NCBI GenBank assembly: GCA_902611475.1
Contig: CACLZW010000004.1
Coordinates: 1 to 64,000 of the forward strand
DNA: 64,000 nt
Direction: 5' to 3'
Source: an uncultured Alphaproteobacteria bacterium
GTDB taxonomy: Bacteria; Pseudomonadota; Alphaproteobacteria; Rhodobacterales; Rhodobacteraceae
The notes under the pieces are model-generated. The model searched no databases. It saw only the letters and a list, made by a program, of their open reading frames with translations, and was not told the origin of the DNA. Of the stretch, positions 9,575 to 18,379 are shown one piece after another (position 1 is the first letter of the stretch; every line of letters starts with the position of its first letter). Made by a program: the position numbers and the translations under genes.

Positions 9575-11035
9575 TTAGATATTCTTGGCGACAGATAATA
9601 TTGAATCAACATCAAGATTATCCTCTATTACTCTCACAAATTCCTCTAAAATAAATTCAATAGTGTCATGGAAAGAGATGTCTTCTTTTTTCTCTTCTGC
9701 ACTTAATTTAGCTACAAAGTTATTTCTAAATTCGTCAGAAAAAAATAAGCCATGAAGATAGGTGCCCATAACGAGCCTATTAGACGATATTGCACCATCT
9801 TTTCTGTTGTCTAAAATGGCGAAGGGATTATTACAATCACTTCCAGAAGTAATACCCAGATGTATTTCATAACCAGAAATTTTTTTCCCATTTATAGTGC
9901 TGATAAATTCTTTTTTTCCAAGATTCTTTTCTTTCCCCATTTTTGTTTTAACGTTTAGGAGGCCAAGGCCTTTTGCTTTCGATGGTGTACCGTCATATCC
10001 TTGATCATCTATTATTTCGTTACCTAAAATTTGGTAACCGCCACAAATTCCCAATATAGAACCTCCTCTTCTGTAATGCGCCTTAATATCGATATCCCAG
10101 CCTTGGTATTTAAGAAATTTTAGGTCAGCTATTGTTGACTTTGTTCCTGGTATTATAATCAACTTCGTATCTGCTGGTATAGGATTGCCGGGTTCGACAA
10201 ATTGTAATTTTAATCGATTGTCAATTTTGAGAGGATCAAAATCATCAAAGTTTGCAATACGAGATAGCTTCAAGACCGAAATTACGCACTTACCGGTGCC
10301 GAAACTATTCTTCAGATCTTGACTATCCTCTGCTGGAAATAATTTTGCCTTGTCAAAGAAGGGCATAACCCCAAAACTCTTCCAATCTGTTTTCTTTTCA
10401 ATGAAGGCAACCCCATCATCAAACAAACTTTTGTCTCCACGAAACTTATTTATAATGAACCCTTCAATTAAGTTTTTGTCGTTTTGGTCAAGGACTTCTT
10501 TTGTACCTATAAGCTGAGCAATAACCCCGCCTCTTTCAATATCTGCTGCTACTATTACAGGAACACTCAAAACTGAAGCAAACCCCATGTTTGCAATATC
10601 AGCCTTTCTGAGATTAACTTCTGCTAAACTACCTGCGCCTTCTGCAATGACCAGATCATAGTCATTAACCAAATTCGTAAAACTATTTATTGCTATCCCT
10701 ATAAATTTATCTTTATGAGAATAATACTCCCGTGCTTTCAGAGATTTATATTTTTTCCCATTCAAAATAACCTGAGACCCAATCATGCTTTCTGGTTTTA
10801 ATAGAACTGGATTCATGTCGGAATGAAAATCAATACCCGCTGCATAAGCTTGAAATGATTGTGCTCTGCCAGCTTCACCTCCGTCCACCGTTATAGCAGC
10901 ATTGTTTGACATATTCTGAGGTTTAAAAGGAGCAACCCGCAGGCCTCGTTTCTTAGCCGCTCTTATAAGCCCAGCGACTAAAAGTGATTTTCCAACATTG
11001 GAACCACACCCCTGAATCATTAGCGCTTTTCCCAT
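9575..11035 (-). CDS. cobQ: Cobyric acid synthase (glutamine-hydrolysing)
   Basis: CobQ amidates positions b, d, e and g of adenosylcobyrinic acid a,c-diamide using glutamine and ATP. The N-terminal synthetase domain has the P-loop-like IQGCGSNVGKS and the family signature FKPQNMSNNAA. The C-terminal class I glutamine amidotransferase-like domain has the nucleophile Cys in LGICGGYQILG and a late GTYLHGLF His. The 486-aa length is typical. It follows cobO after two bases on the minus strand, so the two form an operon divergent from the riboswitch-controlled genes. Confidence 0.96.
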   Translation of the reverse strand: MGKALMIQGCGSNVGKSLLVAGLIRAAKKRGLRVAPFKPQNMSNNAAITVDGGEAGRAQSFQAYAAGIDFHSDMNPVLLKPESMIGSQVILNGKKYKSLKAREYYSHKDKFIGIAINSFTNLVNDYDLVIAEGAGSLAEVNLRKADIANMGFASVLSVPVIVAADIERGGVIAQLIGTKEVLDQNDKNLIEGFIINKFRGDKSLFDDGVAFIEKKTDWKSFGVMPFFDKAKLFPAEDSQDLKNSFGTGKCVISVLKLSRIANFDDFDPLKIDNRLKLQFVEPGNPIPADTKLIIIPGTKSTIADLKFLKYQGWDIDIKAHYRRGGSILGICGGYQILGNEIIDDQGYDGTPSKAKGLGLLNVKTKMGKEKNLGKKEFISTINGKKISGYEIHLGITSGSDCNNPFAILDNRKDGAISSNRLVMGTYLHGLFFSDEFRNNFVAKLSAEEKKEDISFHDTIEFILEEFVRVIEDNLDVDSILSVAKNI

Positions 11036-11037
11036 AG

Positions 11038-11643
11038 TTAAAATTCTATACCTTCTTGACTCATTACGCCATTTCGAAAGTGGTGCTTAACCAAGGTCAT
11101 ATCTGTCACCAGGTCTGCAATATTGATTAACTTCTCATCAGCATTCCTTCCCGTGAGTATTACGTGAGACATCTCAGGTTTTTTTTCTTGTAAAAAAGTG
11201 ACTACATCATCGGTTTCGATGTAACCATATCTGAGCGCTATATTGATTTCATCAAGTAAAATTATCTTTTTTTCCTTATCCAGGATAAGTTCCTTAGCTT
11301 TACCCCATGCCTTTTTTGCAGATTCAATATCTTTTTCTTTATCTTGGGTATCCCAAGTAAATCCATCTCCAAGAGTATGGAATTCACAAAATTCGTGAAA
11401 GTACTTTTGGATCAGGTCACGCTCGCCGGTCGCCATCGCGCCCTTTATAAATTGAACAACTGCACATGGCATACCATGTGCAATACCTCTAAAAACCATG
11501 CCAAAGGCAGCAGTACTCTTTCCTTTGCCTGTTCCAGTATGAACAATTATTAGGCCTTTTTTTACCGTTTTTTTTGCGAAAATTTTTTGCTTCGAAGACT
11601 TCAGCCTCTTCATTTTTTCATTATGTTTTTCGTTTTCAGACAT
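11038..11643 (-). CDS. cobO: Cob(I)yrinic acid a,c-diamide adenosyltransferase
   Basis: CobO (BtuR/CobA type) transfers the 5'-deoxyadenosyl group from ATP to the cob(I)alt corrinoid. The 201-aa protein has a basic N-terminus and then the altered P-loop HTGTGKGKSTAAFG at about residues 35-48. These are followed by the family motif AVVQFIKGAMATGE and the Walker B-like IILLDEINIAL. A GAGG lies about 10 bases before the ATG. It is the first gene of the cobO-cobQ unit. The riboswitch upstream of it points the other way, so this unit is not obviously under that riboswitch. Confidence 0.95.
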   Translation of the reverse strand: MSENEKHNEKMKRLKSSKQKIFAKKTVKKGLIIVHTGTGKGKSTAAFGMVFRGIAHGMPCAVVQFIKGAMATGERDLIQKYFHEFCEFHTLGDGFTWDTQDKEKDIESAKKAWGKAKELILDKEKKIILLDEINIALRYGYIETDDVVTFLQEKKPEMSHVILTGRNADEKLINIADLVTDMTLVKHHFRNGVMSQEGIEF

Positions 11644-11694
11644 TTTTTTTATCCTCTTGACAAGTGCATATTTTTACTGCTCAACTAGTAATTA

Positions 11695-11862
11695 ACTGGT
11701 CCTTTTTTTTGGTTAAATGGGAATGCGAAAAAGACTAAAAAGCAAATCGTAGCCGTACCCGCGACCGTAAATAAAAGAGAATATTAACACTGAGAAATAA
11801 TCTTGGGAAGTTGGTATTCATAAAGCTGTGCTTTACTTTTAATAGCCGGGAGACCTGCCAGT
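11695..11862 (+). ncRNA. Cobalamin riboswitch (AdoCbl/B12 aptamer)
   Basis: The plus strand carries the diagnostic cobalamin aptamer elements in order. These are AAATGGGAAT near 11715, AGCCGTACCCGCGACCGTAA (11751-11770, compare the consensus GCTGCCCCCGCAACTGTAA), a TCTTGGGAAG segment near 11801, and the 3' B12 box GCCGGGAGACCTGCC (11845-11859). The ends ACTGGT (11695-11700) and GCCAGT (11857-11862) can pair as P1. It lies about 90 bases upstream of the DUF1636-cobW-cobN genes and should switch that operon off when cobalamin is abundant. A TTGACA at 11657-11662 could be a -35 element, but no good -10 is placed for it. Confidence 0.93.
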
Positions 11863-11878
11863 AAAAAAAAGAAGAGCG

Positions 11879-11944
11879 AACGGGATATTCGTGTCTGAAA
11901 ACAGTTAGATATTGTTTTTTTGATCCCGTTTTCCAGTAAGGAGG
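11879..11944 (+). promoter_or_regulatory. Candidate expression platform of the riboswitch with strong ribosome-binding site
   Basis: A perfect 8-base inverted repeat, AACGGGAT at 11879-11886 and ATCCCGTT at 11923-11930, follows the aptamer. Eight bases later comes the strong Shine-Dalgarno AAGGAGG (11938-11944), five bases before the TTG start of the DUF1636 gene. The stem is followed by only two further T residues and has a large loop, so it does not look like a strong intrinsic terminator. Control of translation initiation is the simpler reading, but the mechanism is inferred. Confidence 0.5.
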
Positions 11945-11949
11945 AATAA

Positions 11950-12321
11950 TTGGAATCCGATGATATTTTATATGTTTGCATTACATGCAAAAAAAATGGT
12001 GAAGCTGTTGAACCACGTCCTGGAAAGATACTCTATGACAACCTAAAACGGTTGAACAGTAAGATGAATATAAAACCTGTTAAATGTTTGGCAGGATGCT
12101 CTAATGGTTGCACTCTGAGTCTGACAAATAAAAATAAATGGACTTATGTAATTGGCAACTTAACCCCTAATCAAGACGAAGCTGATATTTTATCTGGATT
12201 TACATTATATAAAAAAACAAGAGATGGTAAAATCCGGTTCTCAGAACGCCCTGCAGCGTTTAAAAAACAATCACTAGCTAGGGTTCCACCAGAAAACTAC
12301 ATGGTAGTTGAAGATGAGTAG
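11950..12321 (+). CDS. DUF1636 family cysteine-rich protein, cobalamin-locus associated
   Basis: The 123-aa protein begins with VCITCKKNGE (CxxC) and later has KCLAGCSNGCTLSL, giving five cysteines in two clusters. The WTYVIGNL and SERPAAFKK...LARVPPENY segments match DUF1636, a family found next to cobW and cobN. The cysteine layout recalls thioredoxin-fold [2Fe-2S] ferredoxins or small metal-binding proteins, but no function is established. It starts with TTG behind a strong AAGGAGG and is the first gene under the cobalamin riboswitch. It overlaps cobW by 8 bases. A role in cobalt handling or electron supply for corrin synthesis is an inference from position. Confidence 0.82.
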   Translation: MESDDILYVCITCKKNGEAVEPRPGKILYDNLKRLNSKMNIKPVKCLAGCSNGCTLSLTNKNKWTYVIGNLTPNQDEADILSGFTLYKKTRDGKIRFSERPAAFKKQSLARVPPENYMVVEDE

Positions 12322-13351
12322 TCTAGAAAAAATTCCTGTCACCATTTTAACTGGTTTTTTGGGAGCCGGAAAAACTACATTAATTCGAAATTTAATTCTT
12401 AAGAACAAATCGAAAAAACTGGCCGTTATTATAAATGAGTTTGGTGATTTGGGTGTAGATGGAGAAATAGTAAAACAATGTTCAGATGAAACCTGCCCAG
12501 AAGAAAATATTCTCGAATTAGCAAACGGATGTATATGTTGTACAGTGGCCGACGACTTTATTCCCACTATGAAATCCCTTTTAGAGGGCCAATATATTCC
12601 GGAACATATATTGATCGAAACATCAGGTCTCGCCCTTCCCAAACCTTTATTGAAAGCTTTTGAGTGGCCGGAAATTCGAAGCCGCCTCACGGTTGACAGT
12701 GTTTTAGCAGTTGTAGATGCAGAGGCGGTTGTTAATGGTATATTTGCACCTCAAATGTCTAATGAACTTGAAGAAAAACAAAATCAGACTTACGTTGAAC
12801 ATGAAACACCTCTCTCCGAAGTATTTGAGGACCAAATAAACTGCTCAGATGTTGTGCTACTAACAAAGCCAGACCTTGTGGAAAACATTTCAGACGCCAG
12901 AAATATCATAATTAAGGAAATGGAACGGAATGTTCCAATTTTAGAAGTTCAAAATGGTGACATTGGAGCTGATGTGATTTTAGGCGTAAATGCAGCAGCG
13001 GAGACTGATTTAGAAAATAGACGATCTCATCATGATGGCTTTGATGATCATGAGCACGATGATTTTGACACATTTAGCATCTCTGTGCCAAAAATCCTAG
13101 ATCTAGAGAAATTTAAAATAGTTTTAGAAACACTCATACGGAAAAATGACATATTGAGAATTAAAGGTTTTTTGCGAGTTGAAAGTAAGCCACTAAATTT
13201 ACTTGTTCAAGGTGTTGGTAAAAGATTATCAGTAAATTTTACAGACACTAAAATTCCTTTAGAAAATACTGGGAACTTAGTTTTTATAGGTGAAAAAGGG
13301 AGGATCGATCAAGACGTAATCTCAGCCTATCTCCACTCAAGTCTGAATTAA
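12314..13351 (+). CDS. cobW: CobW, COG0523 GTPase of the cobalamin locus
   Basis: CobW is a G3E-family P-loop GTPase thought to deliver Co(II) to corrin synthesis. The Walker A is GFLGAGKTTL near the N-terminus. It is followed by the CxCC metal-binding motif in ANGCICCTV, a preceding ETCPEENI insertion with another Cys, and the acidic/histidine-rich stretch HHDGFDDHEHDDFD about two thirds along. I chose the ATG at 12314 rather than the track's TTG at 12308; this gives 345 aa starting just before the GTPase domain. It overlaps the DUF1636 gene and is separated from cobN by one base, so it belongs to the riboswitch operon. Confidence 0.94.
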   Translation: MSSLEKIPVTILTGFLGAGKTTLIRNLILKNKSKKLAVIINEFGDLGVDGEIVKQCSDETCPEENILELANGCICCTVADDFIPTMKSLLEGQYIPEHILIETSGLALPKPLLKAFEWPEIRSRLTVDSVLAVVDAEAVVNGIFAPQMSNELEEKQNQTYVEHETPLSEVFEDQINCSDVVLLTKPDLVENISDARNIIIKEMERNVPILEVQNGDIGADVILGVNAAAETDLENRRSHHDGFDDHEHDDFDTFSISVPKILDLEKFKIVLETLIRKNDILRIKGFLRVESKPLNLLVQGVGKRLSVNFTDTKIPLENTGNLVFIGEKGRIDQDVISAYLHSSLN

Positions 13352-13352
13352 T

Positions 13353-16300
13353 ATGCATATCATTTTTAATGAAGATCACTATTTAGATAATTCCAGTGTT
13401 CCAGTTGATTTGAACCAGGAGCCTGCTGATCTAGTTATTTTGTCTTTTTCAGATAGTGATTTAAATGCGTTTGCGAATGCATGGAAAAAAACGTTAGGGG
13501 ACTTTGGTAGAGAGTCTGTTCCTACATTGAGACTGGCAAATATAAAACAACTAACTCATAATTTATCTATTGATACCTACATTGAAAAAACAGTCTCCAA
13601 ATCTAAAGGTATTCTTGTAAGACTTATTGGAGGTGAGCAATATTGGCCATACGGATTAAATTATTTAAAGAACGTATCAATTAAGAAAAAGATACCGTTG
13701 GCTGTAATACCAGCCGATGGGAGGGAAGATAAGGTTTTAGACTCGTATTCAAATTTGCCAAAGTCAACATTAGAAAACTTAAAAAATCTCTGTGATGACG
13801 GCGGAGAACTATCTGCACAAGCGGTATTAGCTCAAATGGCACTTGCTGCATCACTTTACTTCCCAGCCATTACAGAATTCAGCAAAGTGAAATCTCATGG
13901 TTTTTATTGCTATAAAAAAGGTATTCTAGAAAATTTTACCGTGAGCACTGACGCAAAACCTACTGTCTGTATTATATTTTATAGATCATACCTGATGGCT
14001 GATGACCTCGAACCCATAGACAAATTATTTAGAGATTTTAAAAAGAGAGGCATAAAATGCATAAGTATTTTTGTAAATTCACTTAAAATCAAATCGACCG
14101 CCAAGTGGATAGAGTCGATGTTATCGAAAATATCTCCTATTGCGATACTTAATGCTACAGCCTTTTCAGCAAAAAGTCGCGAAACTGGCAAATCTCCATT
14201 AGATCATGTGGGTGTGCCTGTTTTTCAAATAATTTTATCTACCTCTAAGAAAGAATCTTGGAGACGGAATCCAATTGGCTTAAATTCCTCTGATTTGGCA
14301 ATGCACGTTGCTATACCAGAGGTAGATGGGCGCATTAATGGAGGGATTGTAAGTTTTAAATCTGAACAAGCTATAGACCCCGCATTACAGTTTCCAATCT
14401 CAAAGCATAAAGTCGAGAAAACTCTTTCTAAAAAGATAATAAATAAAGTTGAAAAGTGGCATGCTCTTAGATCTAAGAAAAATGAAGAAAAAAGAATAGC
14501 CATCGTATTATCTTCATACCCGGGTCGTGACTTTCAATTAGCTCATGCGCTTGGCCTAGACACAATTAAATCAACAAAGCATATTTTAGGTTTTCTTGGA
14601 GATAATGGATTTAAATTCTCTAACCCTGATAAGTGTTTTGAGAAGTTAAAAAGCTCTAGGATAGAGATTCCCATCAAGTTATACGAAAACTTGCTAAATC
14701 TCATTCCACTAAAACCTAGAACTAAATTATTTAAAACATGGGGTGGTTTCGAAGAAGATGCTTTTTTTGAAAAGGACAAGTTTGTTCTTCAGGGTTATAA
14801 AAACAATAATTTTTTTGTGCTGGTCCAGCCCTCAAGAGGTTTACTAGAGGATAAAAAAGCCGATTATCACGATCTTGAAAAAATACCTTGTCACAGCTAT
14901 GTGGCAATGTATCTCTGGTTGCAGATGCAAAATATTGATGCATTTCTTCATATGGGAACGCATGGAAGTCTCGAATGGCTACCAGGGAAAACAGTAGGTC
15001 TTTCCAATCAGTGCTGGCCCGAGTTACTAGTAAACGACATACCTTTTATTTATCCGTTTATTGTTAATGATCCGGGAGAAGCATCGCAGGCAAAAAGAAG
15101 ATTGGGGGCTCTTACTGTGGGGCACATGCCTCCAAAAATTCAGACTGTGGATCTTCCAAATGAATTGAGAGATCTTGAATTTCTATTAGATGAATATTCT
15201 ACCAGCGGTGATCTCGATCAAGTAAGGAAAGAGCATATTGAAAAGAAAATAATTCATGAGGCCAAGAAAATAAAATTAGATAAAGAGCTATCAGTTGATC
15301 CCATAACATCAGATAGTGAATGGTTAACAAGAATAGACTCTTTTGTTTGTGATTTAAAGGAATCCCAGTTTTCAAGTGGTCTTCATATATTTGGTAAAGG
15401 AGATTGTGGAGCATCCGAACTGAATGGCTTACTCCGATGCCTAGAGGGAAAAAGAATTAACAGTGGACCATCGGGATCGCCATATAGGAACCGTACTGAT
15501 ATTAAACCTACAGGCAGGAATATATATGCTGTAGACCCTAGATCGATACCCACAAAAATAGCTTTCCAAAATGGTCAAGCAATGGCAGATGAATTTGTAA
15601 GACAATATTTGCAAGACAATGGAGATTATCCGAAAAATTTAACCATTGATCTTTGGGGATCAGCATCCATGCGAACGGGAGGACAAGAGTACTCAATGGC
15701 ACTTGCTTTTGCTGGCCTTACACCAATTTGGGACAAAAATAACGCTCGGATCCTTGGTTTTAGCATTCTATCACTAGCAGAGCTAGGTCGCCCGAGAATT
15801 GATATTACTATCAGACAGTCAGGTTTGTTCAGAGACATCTTTCCAGAGCTTAATAGATTATTTTTTGATGCAATCGATAAACTTCATGAAAGAGATGAGA
15901 CATTGAAAGATAACCCTTATAAAAACAAGATTGACAGAATTTTTGCGCCTAAGCCTGGATCTTTTGGGATAAATATCAAAGAAAAAATTGAAAGACCCCT
16001 AGCCGATCACACGGCTAAGATTGGCGAGGCATGGATTAAAAGCTCGGCTTGGGCTTATCAAAAGAATGGAAAATTTAACCAAAATACAGAAAGTCTCAAG
16101 AAAAGGTTAGCCGATACTGAAGCACTAATTCACTCTCATGATTTATGTGAAAGTGATTTGTTGTCAGCAAAGGATTATTCTGACCACATAGGGGGTTTTA
16201 ACGCAGCTGTTGCCAGTATGCAGAAAACCAATCCTAAACTATACCATATAGATATTTCATCAGATGGAATTCCAAAAGTTCGTACAACAAATCAAGAATT

Positions 16301-16628
16301 AGCAAGAATTATAAGGGGAAAGCTTTCTGACGATAAGTGGGTTTCAGGAATGTTGCAGCATGGTTACAGAGGCGCGGCTGAAATAACAGAACTAGTATTC
16401 AACTTGTCTAATTTTGGCAAATCTGGAGTATATTTACCTAATCACTTAATAGAATTGGTATATAACTCAACTTTAGCCAATACAAAAGTTGCTGACTTTA
16501 TGGCAGAGGAAAATATAGATGCTCTTAAAGGTTTAGAAAATACTTTTAGTGAGCTTAGAGACTTAGGTCTGTGGAAAAGTTTTCATAACTCTATTCGATA
16601 TGAGGAAAGACTGGTTGAAAATGGCTAG
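13353..16628 (+). CDS. cobN: Cobaltochelatase subunit CobN
   Basis: CobN is the large, substrate-binding subunit of the ATP-dependent aerobic cobaltochelatase that inserts Co(II) into hydrogenobyrinic acid a,c-diamide. The 1091-aa protein has the CobN/BchH-type core with LHMGTHGSLEWLPGKTVGLS, FIVNDPGEASQAKRRLGA and LWGSASMRTGGQEYSMALAF, and a C-terminal RGAAEITELVFN. It is somewhat shorter than many CobN proteins (about 1100-1300 aa). The AAA+ CobS and VWA CobT subunits it needs are not found in this window. It lies in the riboswitch-controlled operon and overlaps cobG. Confidence 0.96.
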   Translation: MHIIFNEDHYLDNSSVPVDLNQEPADLVILSFSDSDLNAFANAWKKTLGDFGRESVPTLRLANIKQLTHNLSIDTYIEKTVSKSKGILVRLIGGEQYWPYGLNYLKNVSIKKKIPLAVIPADGREDKVLDSYSNLPKSTLENLKNLCDDGGELSAQAVLAQMALAASLYFPAITEFSKVKSHGFYCYKKGILENFTVSTDAKPTVCIIFYRSYLMADDLEPIDKLFRDFKKRGIKCISIFVNSLKIKSTAKWIESMLSKISPIAILNATAFSAKSRETGKSPLDHVGVPVFQIILSTSKKESWRRNPIGLNSSDLAMHVAIPEVDGRINGGIVSFKSEQAIDPALQFPISKHKVEKTLSKKIINKVEKWHALRSKKNEEKRIAIVLSSYPGRDFQLAHALGLDTIKSTKHILGFLGDNGFKFSNPDKCFEKLKSSRIEIPIKLYENLLNLIPLKPRTKLFKTWGGFEEDAFFEKDKFVLQGYKNNNFFVLVQPSRGLLEDKKADYHDLEKIPCHSYVAMYLWLQMQNIDAFLHMGTHGSLEWLPGKTVGLSNQCWPELLVNDIPFIYPFIVNDPGEASQAKRRLGALTVGHMPPKIQTVDLPNELRDLEFLLDEYSTSGDLDQVRKEHIEKKIIHEAKKIKLDKELSVDPITSDSEWLTRIDSFVCDLKESQFSSGLHIFGKGDCGASELNGLLRCLEGKRINSGPSGSPYRNRTDIKPTGRNIYAVDPRSIPTKIAFQNGQAMADEFVRQYLQDNGDYPKNLTIDLWGSASMRTGGQEYSMALAFAGLTPIWDKNNARILGFSILSLAELGRPRIDITIRQSGLFRDIFPELNRLFFDAIDKLHERDETLKDNPYKNKIDRIFAPKPGSFGINIKEKIERPLADHTAKIGEAWIKSSAWAYQKNGKFNQNTESLKKRLADTEALIHSHDLCESDLLSAKDYSDHIGGFNAAVASMQKTNPKLYHIDISSDGIPKVRTTNQELARIIRGKLSDDKWVSGMLQHGYRGAAEITELVFNLSNFGKSGVYLPNHLIELVYNSTLANTKVADFMAEENIDALKGLENTFSELRDLGLWKSFHNSIRYEERLVENG

Positions 16629-17751
16629 GGTCTTAGGAATATGCCCAACTATTGACTCACCAATTAAATCTAACGACGGTTACTTAATCCGTTTCAGGCC
16701 AAAATACGGATATCTCTCATCTAAACAACTCTCTATTCTTGCTGATGCAATTTCTAGTTTTGGAAGTAACTTTATCGAATTGACATCGCGAGCTAACATC
16801 ACAGTAAGAGGTCTTCAAAAAAAACATCTTAAACAGCTATCAAATTTCCTTAATCAGGCCGATATTATTAATGCTGCTGAAAAAAAGGAGAATATTTCAA
16901 ATATCATTTATAGTCCCTTTTCTACGAAAAATAAAAAACTAACACAAAAGATAGCAAGTATTTTAGAAGATAATCTTAATAATATCCCCAAACCCCATAA
17001 GAAATTCGGTATTGCTGTTGACTTAGGAGAAGTGGCAAGCCTGCAAGAAACCAATGCAGACCTCAGGATAGAGACAAACAAAGAAAAAAATCTAATTTTA
17101 AGAATTGACGGTTCTGACCGCGGTATAGTTGTAGAACCAGAAACATTAATTGAAAAAATAGAAATGATTTTAAGTAATGTAATGGCTGTCTCGAACCAAC
17201 TGAAAAGCAGAGATTTAATTAATTCAATTGGAGAGATAGACCATATTTATTTTCCAGACATTAAACCAAGAAAACAAAATTTTTCTCCAAGACTCGGTCC
17301 CTGTTTTGGAGGATATATGATTACGGTACCAGGAGGAAAATTTTCAAGTTACCAACTGAGGGAATTAGCTTCGCATGTTAAAGGAGTAGCAGTGACCCCA
17401 TGGAAATCTTTTTTTATTAATTCAGCCAAAACAAAACCACCTTTAAGTTTTCTCTCAAAAAATACAGGTTATGATCTGAGCGTGAGCTATTGCTCCGGTA
17501 AACCCTATTGTAGTCAAGGCATTTTGGAAACCAGTCAGGTGGCAAAAGTGGTCACTACGTTTCTTAAAGAAAGATTAGAAAATAGAACAAATAAAGCAAA
17601 GATTCACATAAGTGGTTGTTTAAAAAATTGTGGTCTCTCAAAGCAGACATCTATACTTATTAACAGTTCAGAAGGGGAAAAGTCTGTAAGCGTAAAAGAT
17701 GATAAATTTCAGCATTTAGCATCAAAAATTTCTATGGAATTGAATAAATGA
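16621..17751 (+). CDS. cobG: Precorrin-3B synthase CobG
   Basis: CobG is the O2-dependent monooxygenase that converts precorrin-3A to precorrin-3B, the hallmark of the aerobic pathway. It belongs to the nitrite/sulfite reductase family. The early TSRANITVRGL matches the ferredoxin-like half-domain. The [4Fe-4S] cysteines appear as YCSGKPYCSQG and HISGCLKNCG near the C-terminus. The track starts at 16600; I prefer the ATG at 16621 (376 aa, 8-base overlap with cobN), because the family motif begins right after it, though neither start has an ideal ribosome-binding site. It overlaps cobH by ATGA. Confidence 0.92.
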   Translation: MARVLGICPTIDSPIKSNDGYLIRFRPKYGYLSSKQLSILADAISSFGSNFIELTSRANITVRGLQKKHLKQLSNFLNQADIINAAEKKENISNIIYSPFSTKNKKLTQKIASILEDNLNNIPKPHKKFGIAVDLGEVASLQETNADLRIETNKEKNLILRIDGSDRGIVVEPETLIEKIEMILSNVMAVSNQLKSRDLINSIGEIDHIYFPDIKPRKQNFSPRLGPCFGGYMITVPGGKFSSYQLRELASHVKGVAVTPWKSFFINSAKTKPPLSFLSKNTGYDLSVSYCSGKPYCSQGILETSQVAKVVTTFLKERLENRTNKAKIHISGCLKNCGLSKQTSILINSSEGEKSVSVKDDKFQHLASKISMELNK

Positions 17752-18377
17752 CATTTGAATATGAAAGAAGCCCAGACAAAATTTATGAGCAATCTTTTTC
17801 TATTATTAGAAAAGAAGCGGACCTCTCTTCTTTTTCAAACCTTGAAGAGAAAATTGCAGTGAGGATGATACATGCCCTTGGTTTTATTGGGCTGGAAAAA
17901 TATATTCAATTTACACCAGATTTTGTTGGCAAAGTAAGAGATGCTTTAGAGAGAGGAGCTCGGATTATTTGCGATACGAGGATGGTAAGTGAGGGAATAA
18001 CAAAAGCGAGACTACCAGCGGACAATGAAATCATCTGTACTTTGAATGATAAGTCCGTACCAGACATTGCAAAACGAATATCGAATACCAGAACGGCTGC
18101 AGCCATTCATCTATGGGAAGACTACATACAAGATTCTCTAATTGTTTTTGGAAACGCTCCCACTGCATTATTTTATTTGTTAGAGTTTCTTGGTAAGAGA
18201 AAAACCTTGAAACCTGCGGGGATAATTGGTTGCCCTGTCGGGTTTGTTGGAGCGGCGGAATCTAAGCAAGCATTAATCGAAGTAAAAACGCTGAACAGTT
18301 TAGTTGTTAAAGGCCGGTTGGGGGGAAGTGCTGTAGCGGTAGCTGCAGTTAACGCCTTGGCGCAGGAGAAAGAATAA
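17748..18377 (+). CDS. cobH: Precorrin-8X methylmutase
   Basis: CobH moves the C11 methyl group of precorrin-8x to C12, giving hydrogenobyrinic acid. The 209-aa protein has the conserved catalytic-histidine segment RMIHALGF, then GARIICDTRMV and a C-terminal GCPVGFVGAAESKQAL and GRLGGSAVAVAAVNAL. Length and motif order are typical. It overlaps the end of cobG by 4 bases and is followed by cobI after two bases, in line with a single co-translated mRNA. Confidence 0.95.
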   Translation: MTFEYERSPDKIYEQSFSIIRKEADLSSFSNLEEKIAVRMIHALGFIGLEKYIQFTPDFVGKVRDALERGARIICDTRMVSEGITKARLPADNEIICTLNDKSVPDIAKRISNTRTAAAIHLWEDYIQDSLIVFGNAPTALFYLLEFLGKRKTLKPAGIIGCPVGFVGAAESKQALIEVKTLNSLVVKGRLGGSAVAVAAVNALAQEKE

Positions 18378-18379
18378 AT

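Noticed and set aside
11657-11690. TTGACA upstream of the riboswitch as a complete promoter
   Set aside because: No -10-like hexamer is found 16-18 bases downstream, so only a tentative -35 was noted.
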